Below are positions 1-10,908 of a stretch of DNA of 64,000 nucleotides, one piece after another. Position 1 is the stretch's first letter. Every line of letters begins with the position of its first letter. The DNA comes from Neoarius graeffei (Eukaryota > Chordata > Actinopteri > Siluriformes > Ariidae): NCBI RefSeq assembly GCF_027579695.1, contig NC_083590.1, positions 17,342,446-17,406,445 of the forward strand. The letters are read 5' to 3'. Below the pieces are notes generated by a model that was given only the letters and a program-made list of their open reading frames with translations, was not told where the DNA came from and did not search any database. Position numbers and translations under genes: made by a program.

Positions 1-95
1 TATATCCCACCCCTTGCCAGATGCCAATGTACCAACATAATTAATGTAATTCACTTTATCTGTCAGTGGGTTTAATGTTATGGCTCATTGGTGTA
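1..95. mobile_element. Right end of a Tc1-like element (family C), cut by window start
   Basis: The window opens inside a repeat whose terminal bases read GGCTCATTGGTGTA at 82-95. This is close to the inverse of the left end of the element starting near 59596 (ACACCGATCATCC). The rest of the copy lies outside the window. Just downstream, 150-180 carries another Tc1-type right end (GTGTACAAACTTTTGACTGTCAGTA). Confidence 0.6.
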
Positions 96-1647
96 TGCAT
101 TATTATTGTAAAATAAAAGGAAATAGTGAAAATCAAGGCTCTCTCAAAGCAGGAGTGTACAAACTTTTGACTGTCAGTACAGGACAGGTGTTCTGAAACT
201 GTTAACTTTTGCTAAATTTCACGGACTCTGAGTACAGATTTATTTCAATATTTTGTCTATTTATTTGAGTTTTTTTTTAAATTCCTTCACTCACAAAGTC
301 CACGTTTTTGAGTTTTTAGTCACTGAGGTTTGGATGAAACTCATTAAATTCAAGCAACATATACAGACAAACAGAATAATAACTGTAAAAGCTCAAGAAT
401 AACTTGGATAATGGTGGATTGTGATTTCTACCACTGTAACACTGTAAAAATAATTACAGACCCCCTGGTTATGCTTCAGAGACCCCAACTAGAGAACAAT
501 TGGATGTTCAATCATGATCAAAAGTTCATTTGAAAGTAGTATAAATATCCATCTGAGGAGAAGTGTGGCTGCTTCACTTGAACTTGTACTTGAAGCCTTG
601 GTTTCAAGAAGCAGAACGAACAGATCAGTAACGGTCACTTGGTGCCATCATGTGGCTGAAAGGTTTAAACATGGTAGAACATTCCTGTTTTCTCACTGAC
701 TGACTTTTGAGTTAGACTGCCCAGGAGCTTGGATTATTAGAAAAACACCTGAAAAGTATTTGCTTGGGGAAGCATTTGAATTTAAAATCAATACTACTTT
801 AAAAAAATGATTGTATCTGCTTTCATCAATATTTAAGACCAAACCACTTGGCATCATTATCTGAGTCTCCATCTGAAACTTCTCTCCAATCTGAACGATA
901 AAAATGTTCTCTTCTACCATCTTCAAAACACCAAATGAGGGAATATCTTTTAGAAGAATGATGTTTATTGCTCCAGTACAATTCCAATGATTTGTAGATC
1001 TGATACCAAGGTGCCAGCATTGATGCTGATCTGGCAGTTCATGGTGGCCAAACACTTTACTACCACACCATATATTGGTGCATCCTTTACTTTTTCACCA
1101 TCTATAAACCTTTAAAGCTCTACAGTATGATTTTCACCAGAACATTAACAGCAATGACTATTTATATAAGCAGTCTATGATGAGGATACTGAAGTGTGTC
1201 CAAAGATTTAAAAGCAGATGATCCAAGCTGAGCCAAGCTCTGAACTCAGTAATATCAATTATCATTTTGGTAGAAACCCAAGGAAAAAGCACAATGATAG
1301 AAAGATCAGTACAGGATGTGTACTTGATTGGTTCATAGGAAATCTGACTGGCCAGAATAACACTGGAATAATTTGTCTTCTTTTTACATAGTCATCGAAT
1401 GTGGTGATGAAGTTGCAGTGTGTAGTAAAACACAGCGTTGCCAGTTCTCAGCGAAATTTCACTACATCTTGCACAAATAGACCTGAAACTAGCCCAAAAA
1501 ACAGACATTGGAAAAGAGAGACTGGATTTTTCTTCTTTGCACTGTGGTTCACTGTGGTGCACACGCATTTCTAAGTTGAAGTAGAATGCAGTTTGCTATT
1601 TTCTTATCACCTGCTATGGCTTTTATTCACTTCGTAACCCTCTTTTC
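96..1647. other. No supported gene; repeat remnants
   Basis: AT-rich sequence. A 120-codon open frame at 693-1055 (minus) has no domain I recognise and no splice context. It may be a decayed transposon frame, but I cannot support that and do not annotate it as a gene. Confidence 0.5.
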
Positions 1648-1660
1648 CCTTTCCTGATCT

Positions 1661-2030
1661 CATCTCATTATCTCAAGCCGCTTTATCCTTCTACAGGGTC
1701 GCAGGCAAGCTGGAGCCTGTCCCAGCTGACTACGGGCGAAAGGCGGGGTACACCCTGGACAAGTCGCCAGGTCATCACAGGGCTGACACATAGACACAGA
1801 CAACCATTCACACTCACATTCACACCTACGGTCAATTTAGAGTCACCAGTTAACCTAACCTGCATGTCTTTGGACTGTGGGGGAAACCGGAGCACCCGGA
1901 GGAAACCCACGCGGACACGGGGAGAACATGCAAACTCCACACAGAAAGGCCCTCGCCGGCCCCGGGGCTCGAACCCAGGACCTTCTTGCTGTGAGGCGAC
2001 AGCGCTAACCACTACACCACCGTGCCGCCT
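1661..2030 (-). mobile_element. tRNA-derived SINE, copy 1 (GAGAT-tail subfamily)
   Basis: Full-length copy on the minus strand: tail at 1661, tRNA-like head near 2030. It carries a Pol III B box of the form GGTTCGAGCCC and the family core (reverse complement of GTGGTGTAGTGGTTAGC in the head). It is flanked by a perfect 13-bp target-site duplication, CCTTTCCTGATCT, at 1648-1660 and 2031-2043. The open frames inside it are repeat artefacts. Confidence 0.92.
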
Positions 2031-2043
2031 CCTTTCCTGATCT

Positions 2044-2532
2044 TTGCAATATATTTATTTAAGGGTAGAATGCCTTTCAGATTTCTCAAGTGTAGGTCAT
2101 AAAAAGAATTTTCCCCGACACTCAATTATTTTGTTTAGTGGACCAAAAGCTACTGAATTCAAATCAGAGACTTCCAATTTTATTAGTTTTTTTTTAAATA
2201 GAACAATTAATGAATTTATCTCCACGTGTCCCTAAATTCTCTGCTATTTTTTCCTTCTTCACCATGAAGTATTCAAGTATTCAAGATACTACGTCATGCA
2301 TCACGTGGTGGGCTTTCCCCGTTCACACAAGGCATTGTGGGATACAAATTTGAAACCGGAGAGAAAACCAGAGGACATGAGTGTGCGAAAGAAACGTGAA
2401 AGACCGACTACAGTAACAGAAGTGAGAAGAAAAGATGTTATGTTATGAAGGAAAGGAAACACAGGACCAAACTAATAAATATCGGCGGTTAGCGAGCACC
2501 TCGGTGTGATCAGCTGTTTGTTTAGCAACAGA
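2044..2532. other. No gene or named repeat seen
   Basis: Unique-looking AT-rich sequence between two SINE copies. No exon, RNA gene or inverted repeat was recognised. Confidence 0.5.
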
Positions 2533-2544
2533 ATGATGCAACTG

Positions 2545-2925
2545 GGGGCGGCACGGTGGCACGGTGGTGTAGTGGTTAGCGCTGTCGCCTCACAGCAAGA
2601 AGGTCCTGGGTTCGAGCCCCGGGGCCGGCGAGGGGCTTTCTGTGCGGAGTTTGCATGTTCTCCCCGTGTCCGCGTGGGTTTCCTCCGGGTGCTCCGGTTT
2701 CCCCCACAGTCCAAAGACATGCAGGTTAGGTTAACTGGTGACTCTAAATTGACCGTAGGTGTGAATGTGAGTGTGAATGGTTGTCTGTGTCTATGTGTCA
2801 GCCCTGTGATGACCTGGCGACTTGTCCAGGGTGTACCCCGCCTTTCGCCCATAGTCAGCTGGGATAGGCTCCAGCTTGCCTGCGACCCTGTAGAAGGATA
2901 AAGCGGCTAGAGATGATGAGATGAG
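2545..2925 (+). mobile_element. tRNA-derived SINE, copy 2 (GAGAT tail)
   Basis: Full-length plus-strand copy with TSD ATGATGCAACTG at 2533-2544 and 2926-2937. The head is odd: the segment CGGCACGGTGG is partly duplicated at its 5' end before the normal A-box region. The tail reads GATGATGAGATGAG. Confidence 0.92.
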
Positions 2926-2937
2926 ATGATGCAACTG

Positions 2938-3456
2938 TCAGCGCACAGTCAAAGGTAAACCTGCAGATGGCAGTAATGCAACACTGTTGATGCCAGCTGC
3001 TGTAAAACCCAAAAGAAGAAGAAGGTAAACCTGTGCATGCGCACAGGGGCTTCCTCTTTCTGCCTGACTGTGTGAAGCAAGCGATTTTATGCACATTATT
3101 TGCTTGGGAATCCCCTCAAATTAAATAACTTCCCAGCCACAGAATGGCCTGATATTTTGTGAGATATTACAGAAATAAACATACATCACAATGACCAAAT
3201 TTCAGACGGAACTAAATTTCACCGATTTTATGAAATCAAAAGGACTTCTAGCTTTGTGTTTGCAGAAACTGATTAGCTTTATTTCAGATTATTTGCTACA
3301 AAACAAATAGACTATCTTTATACTAGTCCCAAAACACCATGCAACAGTTTTCCAAAACTAGAAAATCTGGCGTAAAAACCATGACATGAGTATCCCTGGT
3401 TAAGAAACAGCTTAACAAAATACAGATCTATTGAGTTATTTAAAATGATTTCTGCT
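2938..3456. other. Sequence downstream of the lectin gene
   Basis: This follows the lectin stop codon on the minus strand, so it may include the 3' UTR. No polyadenylation signal was picked with confidence and no other gene was seen. Confidence 0.45.
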
Positions 3457-4037
3457 CTACTTATTTGTGTTCAACTTGCAAATCGCAAGTACAGGATTAT
3501 GACAAGGATAATCAGCCCACGTTGTCACTTCAGCTTTAGCAAATTTGCTGCCAGTCACTGCACAGTCCTCAATACCATCGTAGTCATTTGGTTCGTTGTC
3601 CCACCAGTACCTGAAAACATACAGAATCAGAATGTCCTCTTTATGTCACATAGACATAGAGCTGCCGATTGAGAATAAGAACTGCACAGTGAGCATTTAC
3701 CCAGTGGTCAATACTGTATCATCCACCCACTTCCACGTCCCCTCTTCAACAGAGTCAGTCAGACCAATCCAAGCCTCAATACCCTTGAACTTTTTACTGA
3801 TGAACTCCTGTAATTGCGACAGCACGATATGTAAGGAATGAGAAATGTTGGTCTATTGATAAAGCTGAGATGTAAAAAAGAGCATCTCAGCTTTAAATGA
3901 ACAAACAATGACCTGTTCTTCTCGGCTGTTGATGATCACAAGGTCGGCTCCTCTCGACTTGCAGTCCTGTCTAGCGCTATGCCAGCTCTTCTGCTCTGTT
4001 GTGATGAAAAGGCTGTGACACAGCTGAAGGGAAAAAT
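3457..4037 (-). CDS. C-type lectin (CD209-like), carbohydrate-recognition exons
   Basis: Three minus-strand exons: 4037-3913, 3807-3701 and 3610-3457 (TAG stop). The introns are 105 and 90 bp, both GT-AG, and the reading phase is kept at both joins. Such proteins are type II membrane lectins that bind glycans, often on immune cells. Visible CRD landmarks in order are [36 protein letters not shown], the EPN motif (YWWDNEPND), EDC, TWADYPC and AICKL. The four core cysteines are present. EPN predicts mannose-type binding, but the usual WND calcium motif reads WAD, so calcium and sugar binding may be weakened. The first exon lacks the usual GW-x-x-F start of the long-form domain and has an unusual Cys-His there. 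Its acceptor (CTGCAG at 4043-4038) is the best I see but is less certain than the others. Fish have many such genes, so no symbol is given. Confidence 0.9.
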
Positions 4038-4276
4038 CTGCAGAACGTCATATTTGCAGAGTTAGTGCATTTATGGCTGAAAAAAGCACCAGACAAAACT
4101 AAGTTGCATGTGACATTTATTTCCATTCTCACTTTGTTTGTTAATTTGTATTTCAGCTGTTGACTTAAAATTAGGTATTTCTTTGAGTTGCGGTTTTTAG
4201 CTTATCTGGCTGTAGGCCAGGCCAGATTAGCTTATGTGATCATGTGTCATCCGCCCATTGTCCTCCATCCACAGTT

Positions 4277-4930
4277 TACAAAAATCGCTCCTCCTCCTAC
4301 AGGAGTGATCAGATTTTGATCAAACTCACAAACAATGTTCCCCAGGTAGGTGTACATAAAAGTTGTCAAGATGGTGGCGCCACCTGTCATATTTACAATT
4401 TTATGGGCATCTGAAATTTTTGGATGACTTGTCACATTAAACCCTACTCTTCGTAAACTGCTAGGATGTTTTCACTGAAACTTGCTCAGAAAACTCGAAA
4501 GACATAATCCAACAAGAGTTGTTCACCAGGTGGCGCCACCTACCATAGATAAGGCTACAGAGGAGTCATGTGCAATTTCACAAAAATCGCTACTCCTCCT
4601 ACAGGAGTGATCAGATTTTGATCAAACTCATATGGAATATTCCCCAGGTCAGTATGCATAAAAGTTGTCAAGACAGTGGTGCCACCTGTCATATTTACGA
4701 TTTTATGGGTGTTTCAAAATTTTGGGTGACTCATCACACCAAACACTACTGTTCATAAACCACTAGGACATTTTCACTGAAACTCACCCAGAAGACTCTA
4801 AAGACATAATCCAACAAGAATTGTTCACCAGGTGGCGTCATTTGCCACAGATGAGGCTACAGAGGGGTCATATGCAATTACACAAAACTCACTACTCCTC
4901 CCACAGGACTGATCAGAGTTCAAACTCACA
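4277..4930. repeat. Tandem repeat, period about 302 bp, 2.2 copies
   Basis: The segment starting ACAAAAATCGCT at 4277 recurs at about 4579 and, degenerate, at about 4882. Within each unit the same landmarks recur, such as AAAGTTGTCAAGA and the GGTGGCGCCACCT-like segment. Units are roughly 80-85% alike by eye. No coding sequence is supported. Confidence 0.85.
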
Positions 4931-5671
4931 CACAACAACAGTGGCTGGTATGAGCTACAGCATTGAGGCTATTTTTTCTTCCTGCATTTTGTTGTTTAGC
5001 TTTGTGTTGTCTATGCTATAATGGTCCTTTACCTTAAATTGACCAGGAAACAGAACCATAAAACCACAAACAAACACAAGAAAACAAAATCTCGTACTTA
5101 ACAGTACAATTTCACAATAAGACTTCTCAAAGATGTCAGGCAAAACAGAGGATGCCAGATAATACCAGATAATACCAGATAATATCAGGCTTCCACTGAA
5201 TGGATTCAATCCAAATATATTTTTTTCTATTTGGTGGTTTACTTGTTGACCAGATTGAAGTCCACTGTTTTCACAGGCTACTCACAGTGCTCCAGTGTTT
5301 CATCAGACTTGTATTACAAGTCATGTACAAATTTGGCTCTATGCTCTACCATCCTTATTCTGGAACTTAGGAGTGTCAGTGTTATAAATCTCAGCATCTA
5401 AACAGCTGATTTCTAACCTTTATGCTAAATTAGATTCATCCAGTTGTACAAACTATTGACACAGCACAATAAGATGCTCCTCTTGGTGCTATATACTGTA
5501 CATAAGATTAACTTTTTGTCTAATTTTTTAGTCTAAACCATCAAGAATCGTGCCAATGTGTCATCTGTAGTGATCACTGTTAACACTATAGCTATCTGTG
5601 TGTGTCTGAAGATGGATACACTTTAATTCTTTAATCCCATTAATTGCCTTTAGTCATGCTAATCATGGACT
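4931..5671. other. No gene; small decamer repeat at 5156-5190
   Basis: AT-rich lectin-intron sequence. The unit AGATAATACC is repeated about 3.5 times near 5156-5190. Nothing else was recognised. Confidence 0.5.
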
Positions 5672-5725
5672 GTGAGCTGGCCTATGGTTAGTGTGTCCGC
5701 CTCTCAACTGGGAGATGGCGAGTTC
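5672..5725 (+). repeat. Degenerate tRNA-like SINE head (second SINE family)
   Basis: The stretch containing GGTTAGTGTGTCCGCCTCTC and GGCGAGTTCTA looks like the A-box to B-box part of a tRNA-derived SINE different from the abundant family. It stops short, with no body or TSD visible. Confidence 0.4.
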
Positions 5726-5842
5726 TACTTGCTGTCAAGTTTATTTTATAGCACTTTTAACAATAGATATTGTCACAAAGCAGCTTTACAGAATTTGAAT
5801 GACTTTAAACATGCGCTAATTTTATCCCTAATCTATCCCCAG

Positions 5843-6212
5843 CTGGCACGGTGGTGTAGTGGTTAGCACTGTCGCCTCACAGCAAGAAAGTCTGGGTTTG
5901 AGCCCCACAGCCGGCGAGGGCCTTTCTGTGTGGAGTTTGCATGTTCTCCCCGTGTCTGCATGGGTTTCCTCTGGGTGCTCCGGTTTCCCCCACAGTCCAA
6001 AGACATGCAGGTTAGGTTAACTGGTGACTCTAAATTGACCGTAGGTGTGAGCATGAATGGTTGTCTGTGTCTATGTGTCAGCCCTGTGATGACCTGGCGA
6101 CTTGTTCAGGGTGTACCCTGCCTTTCACCCATAGTCAGCTGGGATAGGCTCCAGCTTGTCTGCGACCCTGTAGAACAGGATAAAGCAGCTAGAGATAATG
6201 AGATGAGATGAG
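5843..6212 (+). mobile_element. tRNA-derived SINE, copy 3 (GAGAT tail)
   Basis: Plus-strand copy inserted into the LINE 3' region. The TSD ATCTATCCCCAG is perfect at 5831-5842 and 6213-6224, so this insertion is younger than the LINE copy. Confidence 0.92.
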
Positions 6213-6981
6213 ATCTATCCCCAGTGAGCAAGCCTGTGGTGATGGTGGCAAGGAAAAACTCCCTTGGATGACATGAGGAAGAAACCTTGAGAGGAACCAG
6301 ACTCAAAAGGGAACCCATCCTCATTTGGGTGATAATAGACAATGTGATTATAACATTTTTAACAGTTTTAACATGAAATCAGTTTCGTTGATGTTATAAC
6401 GCTTCATTGATGGAAACTTGAGTGCAAAACTGTTCATAACACCTGCAGTCCTAAAGTTAGCAAGTCAACTGTTGTCCTCAGCCATAAAAGCATTACTGTA
6501 AGTGTCCAGAGTATCTTCCAACTGTGACTTTCAACTGTCCATATGGGGTCATCCTCCACAGGAGCGATGTGATGAGACTGCAACCAAACGTAGGGCATCA
6601 GGATGGATCAAGCAGGTCCGAGGAGCAGAAGAGGTCAGCATCTCGATCTCAGGATTGACATGTAACTCAGAGGGACAGATGGGGGGACACAAGTTTTTAG
6701 GTATGCCCAGTGTTACCTGATAAGTAGGAACAGTATACATTTTGCACTGAGTGCAAGCAGGGACTCTGGCAAAACTAACTCTGACAACATAACTAAAAGG
6801 AGAGAGCCAGAAGGTAACACAGGCATGAGGGCACCCCGGGACATAAAGCAGCAGCCACTACACCGTCAACAAACTTGAGAGAGCAAGCAAGTGGGGGACT
6901 GACAGCATCCATACATCCCAGTTTACCAAAACACTATGTCTGAGAATCCTTCAGGTCAACACCTTTACCTCATAAACACCA

Positions 6982-7182
6982 TTAACAAAAGGCTTGACTA
7001 AACAGATATGTTTTCAGCCTAGACTTAAACGCTGAGACTGTGTCTGATTCCCGAACACTACTTGGAAGGCTGTTCCATAACTGTGGGGCTTTGTAAGAAA
7101 AGGCTCTGCCCCCTGATGCAGCCTTCACTATACGAGGTACCAGCAGATAGCCTGCACCTTTTGATCTAAGTAGGCGTGGCAT
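6982..7182 (-). pseudogene. LINE ORF2 C-terminal fragment
   Basis: The 66-residue open frame ends in the pattern typical of the C-terminus of L2/CR1-type LINE proteins: APQLWNSLPSSVRE, then FKSRLKTYLF. The catalytic reverse-transcriptase domain is absent. The upstream border coincides with the foldback element at 7182, so the frame's ATG is not a real start. Confidence 0.7.
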
Positions 7183-7444
7183 GTCAATGCTAGAACACTA
7201 ACTTTGTTTAAGGGCTTAGTAAAGAATGCCAACATACTTGCCAAAGTTTAACTCAACCACCCACTGCCATGATTAAAGTCAAAGTCCTGGATCTGGTCTT
7301 CCCAGGCAGTCTCGTGTCCCAGTACTACCCAACTCCTTGAGGCACATGGGTGCAGCGCCAATCTCCGTTTCGGTAGCCCTTGGCCTCTCGCCGAGGGCTA
7401 CCAATGCTTTGGTCATACCAAAGACAATCATAAAAATGGTACCT

Positions 7445-7931
7445 TGTTAGGGTTTTGCTGGGATTCGAACCTGGTTCGTTGGTGTGATGATCCAGCAAAC
7501 CCCCACTAGGCCACCAGGGGAATGACTCAAATGCAGAGGCGTGAGGCGGAAGTAGAAAAAGTAACAAAAGGTTTATTTATACTATGTACACTATATACAA
7601 TCCAGGGCAAAACAAAAAAAAACAAAAACAAAGAGTATAATTCAAAAAGAAAAAGGCAAAAATGCAAAAGCTCAGAAGATCCACAAAACACAGTACAAAG
7701 GAAACTGGAGATAAACATAACAGCACAAAGACTCCGTGACAAGAGGACTGAACTCAGGGGTATAAATACACAAACTAATTAAGGACACAGGTGAAGATAA
7801 TTAGGACTAACAGGCAATTAACAAAAACACAAAACACAGGAACAGTGGCGGCCTCTAGAGGCCAAAATAAACAAGACACGAAAAGGAAATAACAGCGGCC
7901 TCTAGAGGCCAAAACAGTCCAAGTCCTAACA
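7445..7931 (-). repeat. 3' LTR of the retrotransposon
   Basis: Same length as the 5' LTR and identical apart from one substitution (CTGGAG here, CTGAAG there). The same palindromes lie at 7850-7863 and 7897-7910. Confidence 0.95.
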
Positions 7932-7944
7932 GGACCCCCCCCCT
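7932..7944 (-). other. Polypurine tract
   Basis: The minus strand reads G-rich (nine consecutive Gs at 7943-7935, then TCC) directly before the 3' LTR. This is the position where plus-strand synthesis is primed. Confidence 0.7.
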
Positions 7945-10908
7945 CTAGGAGCGTCTCCTGACGTTCCCAGGGCGATCCGGATGGGCCGAATGGAAGTCCC
8001 GACACAGTTCTTTATCTAGGACATCCTGAGCAGGAACCCAGCAGCGCTCCTCAGGACCATAGCCCTCCCAGTCCACCAGATATTGCAACCCGCCGCGGAC
8101 CCGGTGGGAGTCAAGCAGGCGATGCACAGTGAACACAGTCTGCCCCTGGAAGATGCGGGGGGGTGGGGGGTTCCTAGGGGCAGGGGCATACATAGACGTC
8201 AGTACAGGCCGCAACAGGGAAACATGGAAAGTGGGGTTGATCCTCAGAGTCCGGGGCAACTGGAGCCGGTAGGAGACAGGGTTCACCCTGCGCACCACCT
8301 TGAAGGGGCCAATGTAGCGAGGAGCAAGCTTGCGGTTCTCCACCCGCAGCGGAAGGTCCTTAGTGGACAGCCAAACCCGCTGCCCAGGGCGGAAAGTGTG
8401 TGCAGGTCTTCTGTGGCGGTTGGCCTGAGTCTGGTTGGTTCTGGAGGTCTGTATGAGGGTCTTCCTGACCTTGCTCCAGGTCTTGCGACACCGTCTCACA
8501 TATTGGTTGACCGAGGGCACCCCCGCGTCCTCCTCCTGGTCCGGGAACAGAGGTGGCTGGAACCCGAATTGGCACTGGAATGGCGACAGCTTGGTGGCCG
8601 ATGACTGCAGGGTGTTGTGGGCGTACTCTGCCCATGGCAGCCAGGTGCTCCACGATGTCGGGTTATCCATAGCCAGGCCTCGCAGGGTGGTTTCCAGGTC
8701 CTGGTTGAGCCTCTCCGTCTGACCATTGGACTGTGGGTGAAACCCAGAGGAGAGGCTGGCAGTGGCTCCGATGACCTTGCAGAACCCGTGCCACACTCGG
8801 GAGGAGAACTGGGGCCCTCGGTCTGAGACGATGTCCTGTGGAAGACCAAAGACTCGGAAGACATGATTAAATATAAGTTTCGCTGTTTCAAGAGCAGAGG
8901 GGAGTTTGCACAGAGGTATGAAGCGGCAGGCCTTGGAGAATCTGTCAACAATGACCAAAATGACCATGTTACCTTGTGACTCAGGGAGACCCGTGATGAA
9001 GTCGACTGCCACGTGGGACCAGGGACGCCGGGGAATGGTCAGAGGATGCAGGAGACCCTGGGGACGCTGTCGTGGGTTCTTGGTTCTGGTGCAAACCTCA
9101 CAGGACAGGACAAATGACCTTACTTCCTGCTCCATGTTAGGCCACCAGAAGCGTCTTTTCAGGAAGTCCAGGGTCCTCCGAGCTCCCGGGTGGGCGGTGA
9201 GAGGGGAAGAGTGACCCCACTGGAGAACCTTGGCCCGGGCTTGATGTGGGACGTACAAGAGGCCCGGTGGCCCCGTCCCAGGACCGGGGTCCTGGCGTTG
9301 GGCTCGTCGAACAGCCTTCTCAATACCCCAGCGGACAGGGGCCACAATCCGGGACACCGGGATAATAGGCCCGACTTCATTCTCCCTGTTAGTGGCAGAG
9401 AACAGCCTGGACAGTGCGTCAGGTTTGGTGTTCTTGGAGCCGGGACGGTACGAGAGAGTGAAGTCAAACCGACTGAAAAACAGGGCCCACCTAGCCTGTC
9501 GAGGGTTCAGTCTCTTGGCTTGCTGGAGGTACTCCAGGTTCTTGTGGTCAGTCCAAACCAGGAATGGATGTTGCGCTCCCTCCAGCCAGTGCCTCCACTC
9601 CTCAAGGGCCAGTTTGACCGCTAACAGTTCTCGATCCCCCACATCGTACCGGGACTCCGCAGGACTCAGGCGGTGGGAGAAGTAAGCGCAGGGGTGCAGC
9701 TTTCCTTCCGAACGTTGAGAGAGTACCGCGCCGACACCACTGTCCGAGGCGTCCACCTCCACGATGAATGGTTGGGAGGTGTCCGGGAGGACCAGAATGG
9801 GTGCCGTGCAGAAGCGGGCCTTGAGGTCTTTGAACGCCTTTTCTGCCTGAGGAGACCAGCCATAAGATCCACCTGTCCCTTTGGTGAGGTCTGACATGGG
9901 TGCTGCCACAGAACTGAAGTTCCTGATGAACTTGCGGTAGAAGTTAGCGAATCCTAAGAACCGCTGAACCTCCTTAACGGACTTGGGAGTAGGCCAGTCC
10001 CGGACGGCCAGGGTCTTGGCAGGGTCCATTTGGAGTTGGCCTGTCCGTACAATAAATCCCAGAAAGGAGACCTCGGGAACATGAAATTCGCATTTCTGGG
10101 CCTTGGCGAACAGATTGTTCTGTAGCAGCCTCTGGAGAACCTGGCGGACATGGTGGTGGTGCTCCTGCATGGTCTTGGAAAAGATAAGGATGTCATCGAG
10201 GTAGACAAAGACGTACAGGTTAATCATGTCCCTTAAGACGTCGTTGATTAGGGCCTGAAAAACAGCTGGTGCGTTGGTGAGTCCGAAGGGCATCACCTGG
10301 TATTCGTAGTGCCCAGACGGGGTGTTAAAGGCAGTCTTCCACTCGTCTCCCTGTCGGATACGGATGAGGTGGTATGCGTTCCGTAGGTCCAACTTGGTGA
10401 AGACGGTGGCGCCTTGGAGCAGGTCGAAAGCAGTGGACATCAGCGGAAGGGGATATCGGTTGCGCACAGTGATCTTGTTCAGGCCCCTGTAGTCAATACA
10501 TGGTCGAAGCCCCCCATCCTTCTTGCCGACAAAGAAGAAGCCGGCACCAGCAGGGGAGGTGGAGGGTCGAATGGACCCAGAGACCAGGGCGTCTTTGAGG
10601 TATTCCTCCATAGCCTTGCGTTCTGGCTGAGAGAGGGAAAACAGTCTGCCACGAGGAGGGGTAGTCCCAGGGAGCAAGTCGATGGCACAGTCGTAGGCCC
10701 GGTGCGGAGGAAGAACAGCGGCCCTGCTCTTGCTGAATACTTCCTTGAGATCCCAGTACTCTGTGGGAACTTGAGATAACTCGGTGAGATCAGGGGGCTC
10801 GGCAGGAGACACAGGAGAGCTAGAGAGCAGACAAGAGGCATGGCATGCAGGGCCCCATTCCACAACCTGGCTTGTTACCCAGTCTATGCGAGGGTTGTGG
10901 CGAATAAG
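7945..10908 (-). pseudogene. Retrotransposon Pol: RT, RNase H, integrase, chromodomain
   Basis: 972 or more codons open without interruption after the upstream TGA, so the polyprotein is split only there. The reverse transcriptase (about residues 80-260) has the catalytic YLDDILIFS. RNase H (about 365-480) shows [14 protein letters not shown] and TDHKNLEYL. The integrase has an HHCC zinc finger ([11 protein letters not shown] through CEVCTRTK) and DDE core landmarks ([25 protein letters not shown]). The GPY/F-like region includes [21 protein letters not shown]-type residues. The C-terminus is a chromodomain with [17 protein letters not shown], which in chromoviruses guides integration to marked chromatin. 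The stop at 7945 lies one base from the polypurine tract. The Met at 10863 is internal and not a true start. Confidence 0.93.

Larger units (their letters stand above)
5735..7182 (-). mobile_element. 5'-truncated LINE (L2/CR1-like), 3' end, interrupted by a SINE
   Basis: The minus strand carries the C-terminal end of a non-LTR retrotransposon reverse-transcriptase protein (7182-6982), followed by a long 3' region running down to about 5735. A SINE at 5843-6212 interrupts it. I recognise the 3' region as a dispersed fish repeat. Exact family placement needs a library search. Confidence 0.6.

Noticed and set aside
2560-2630. True tRNA gene at SINE heads
   Set aside because: A and B boxes are present but there is no complete cloverleaf, and the sequence continues into the SINE body.
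2472-2901. Open frames of 126-131 codons over the SINE, and similar frames at 1683, 5930, 22748, 25187, 38305, 45973, 54411 and 54857
   Set aside because: They recur at every SINE copy in either strand and have no conserved domain. They are reading-frame artefacts of the repeat.
3445-3841. Plus-strand frames over 3445-3841
   Set aside because: They are antisense to the lectin CRD exons, whose minus-strand motifs and splice sites are clear.
4277-4930. CRISPR-like array
   Set aside because: The repeats are about 300 bp, without short spacers, in a vertebrate genome.
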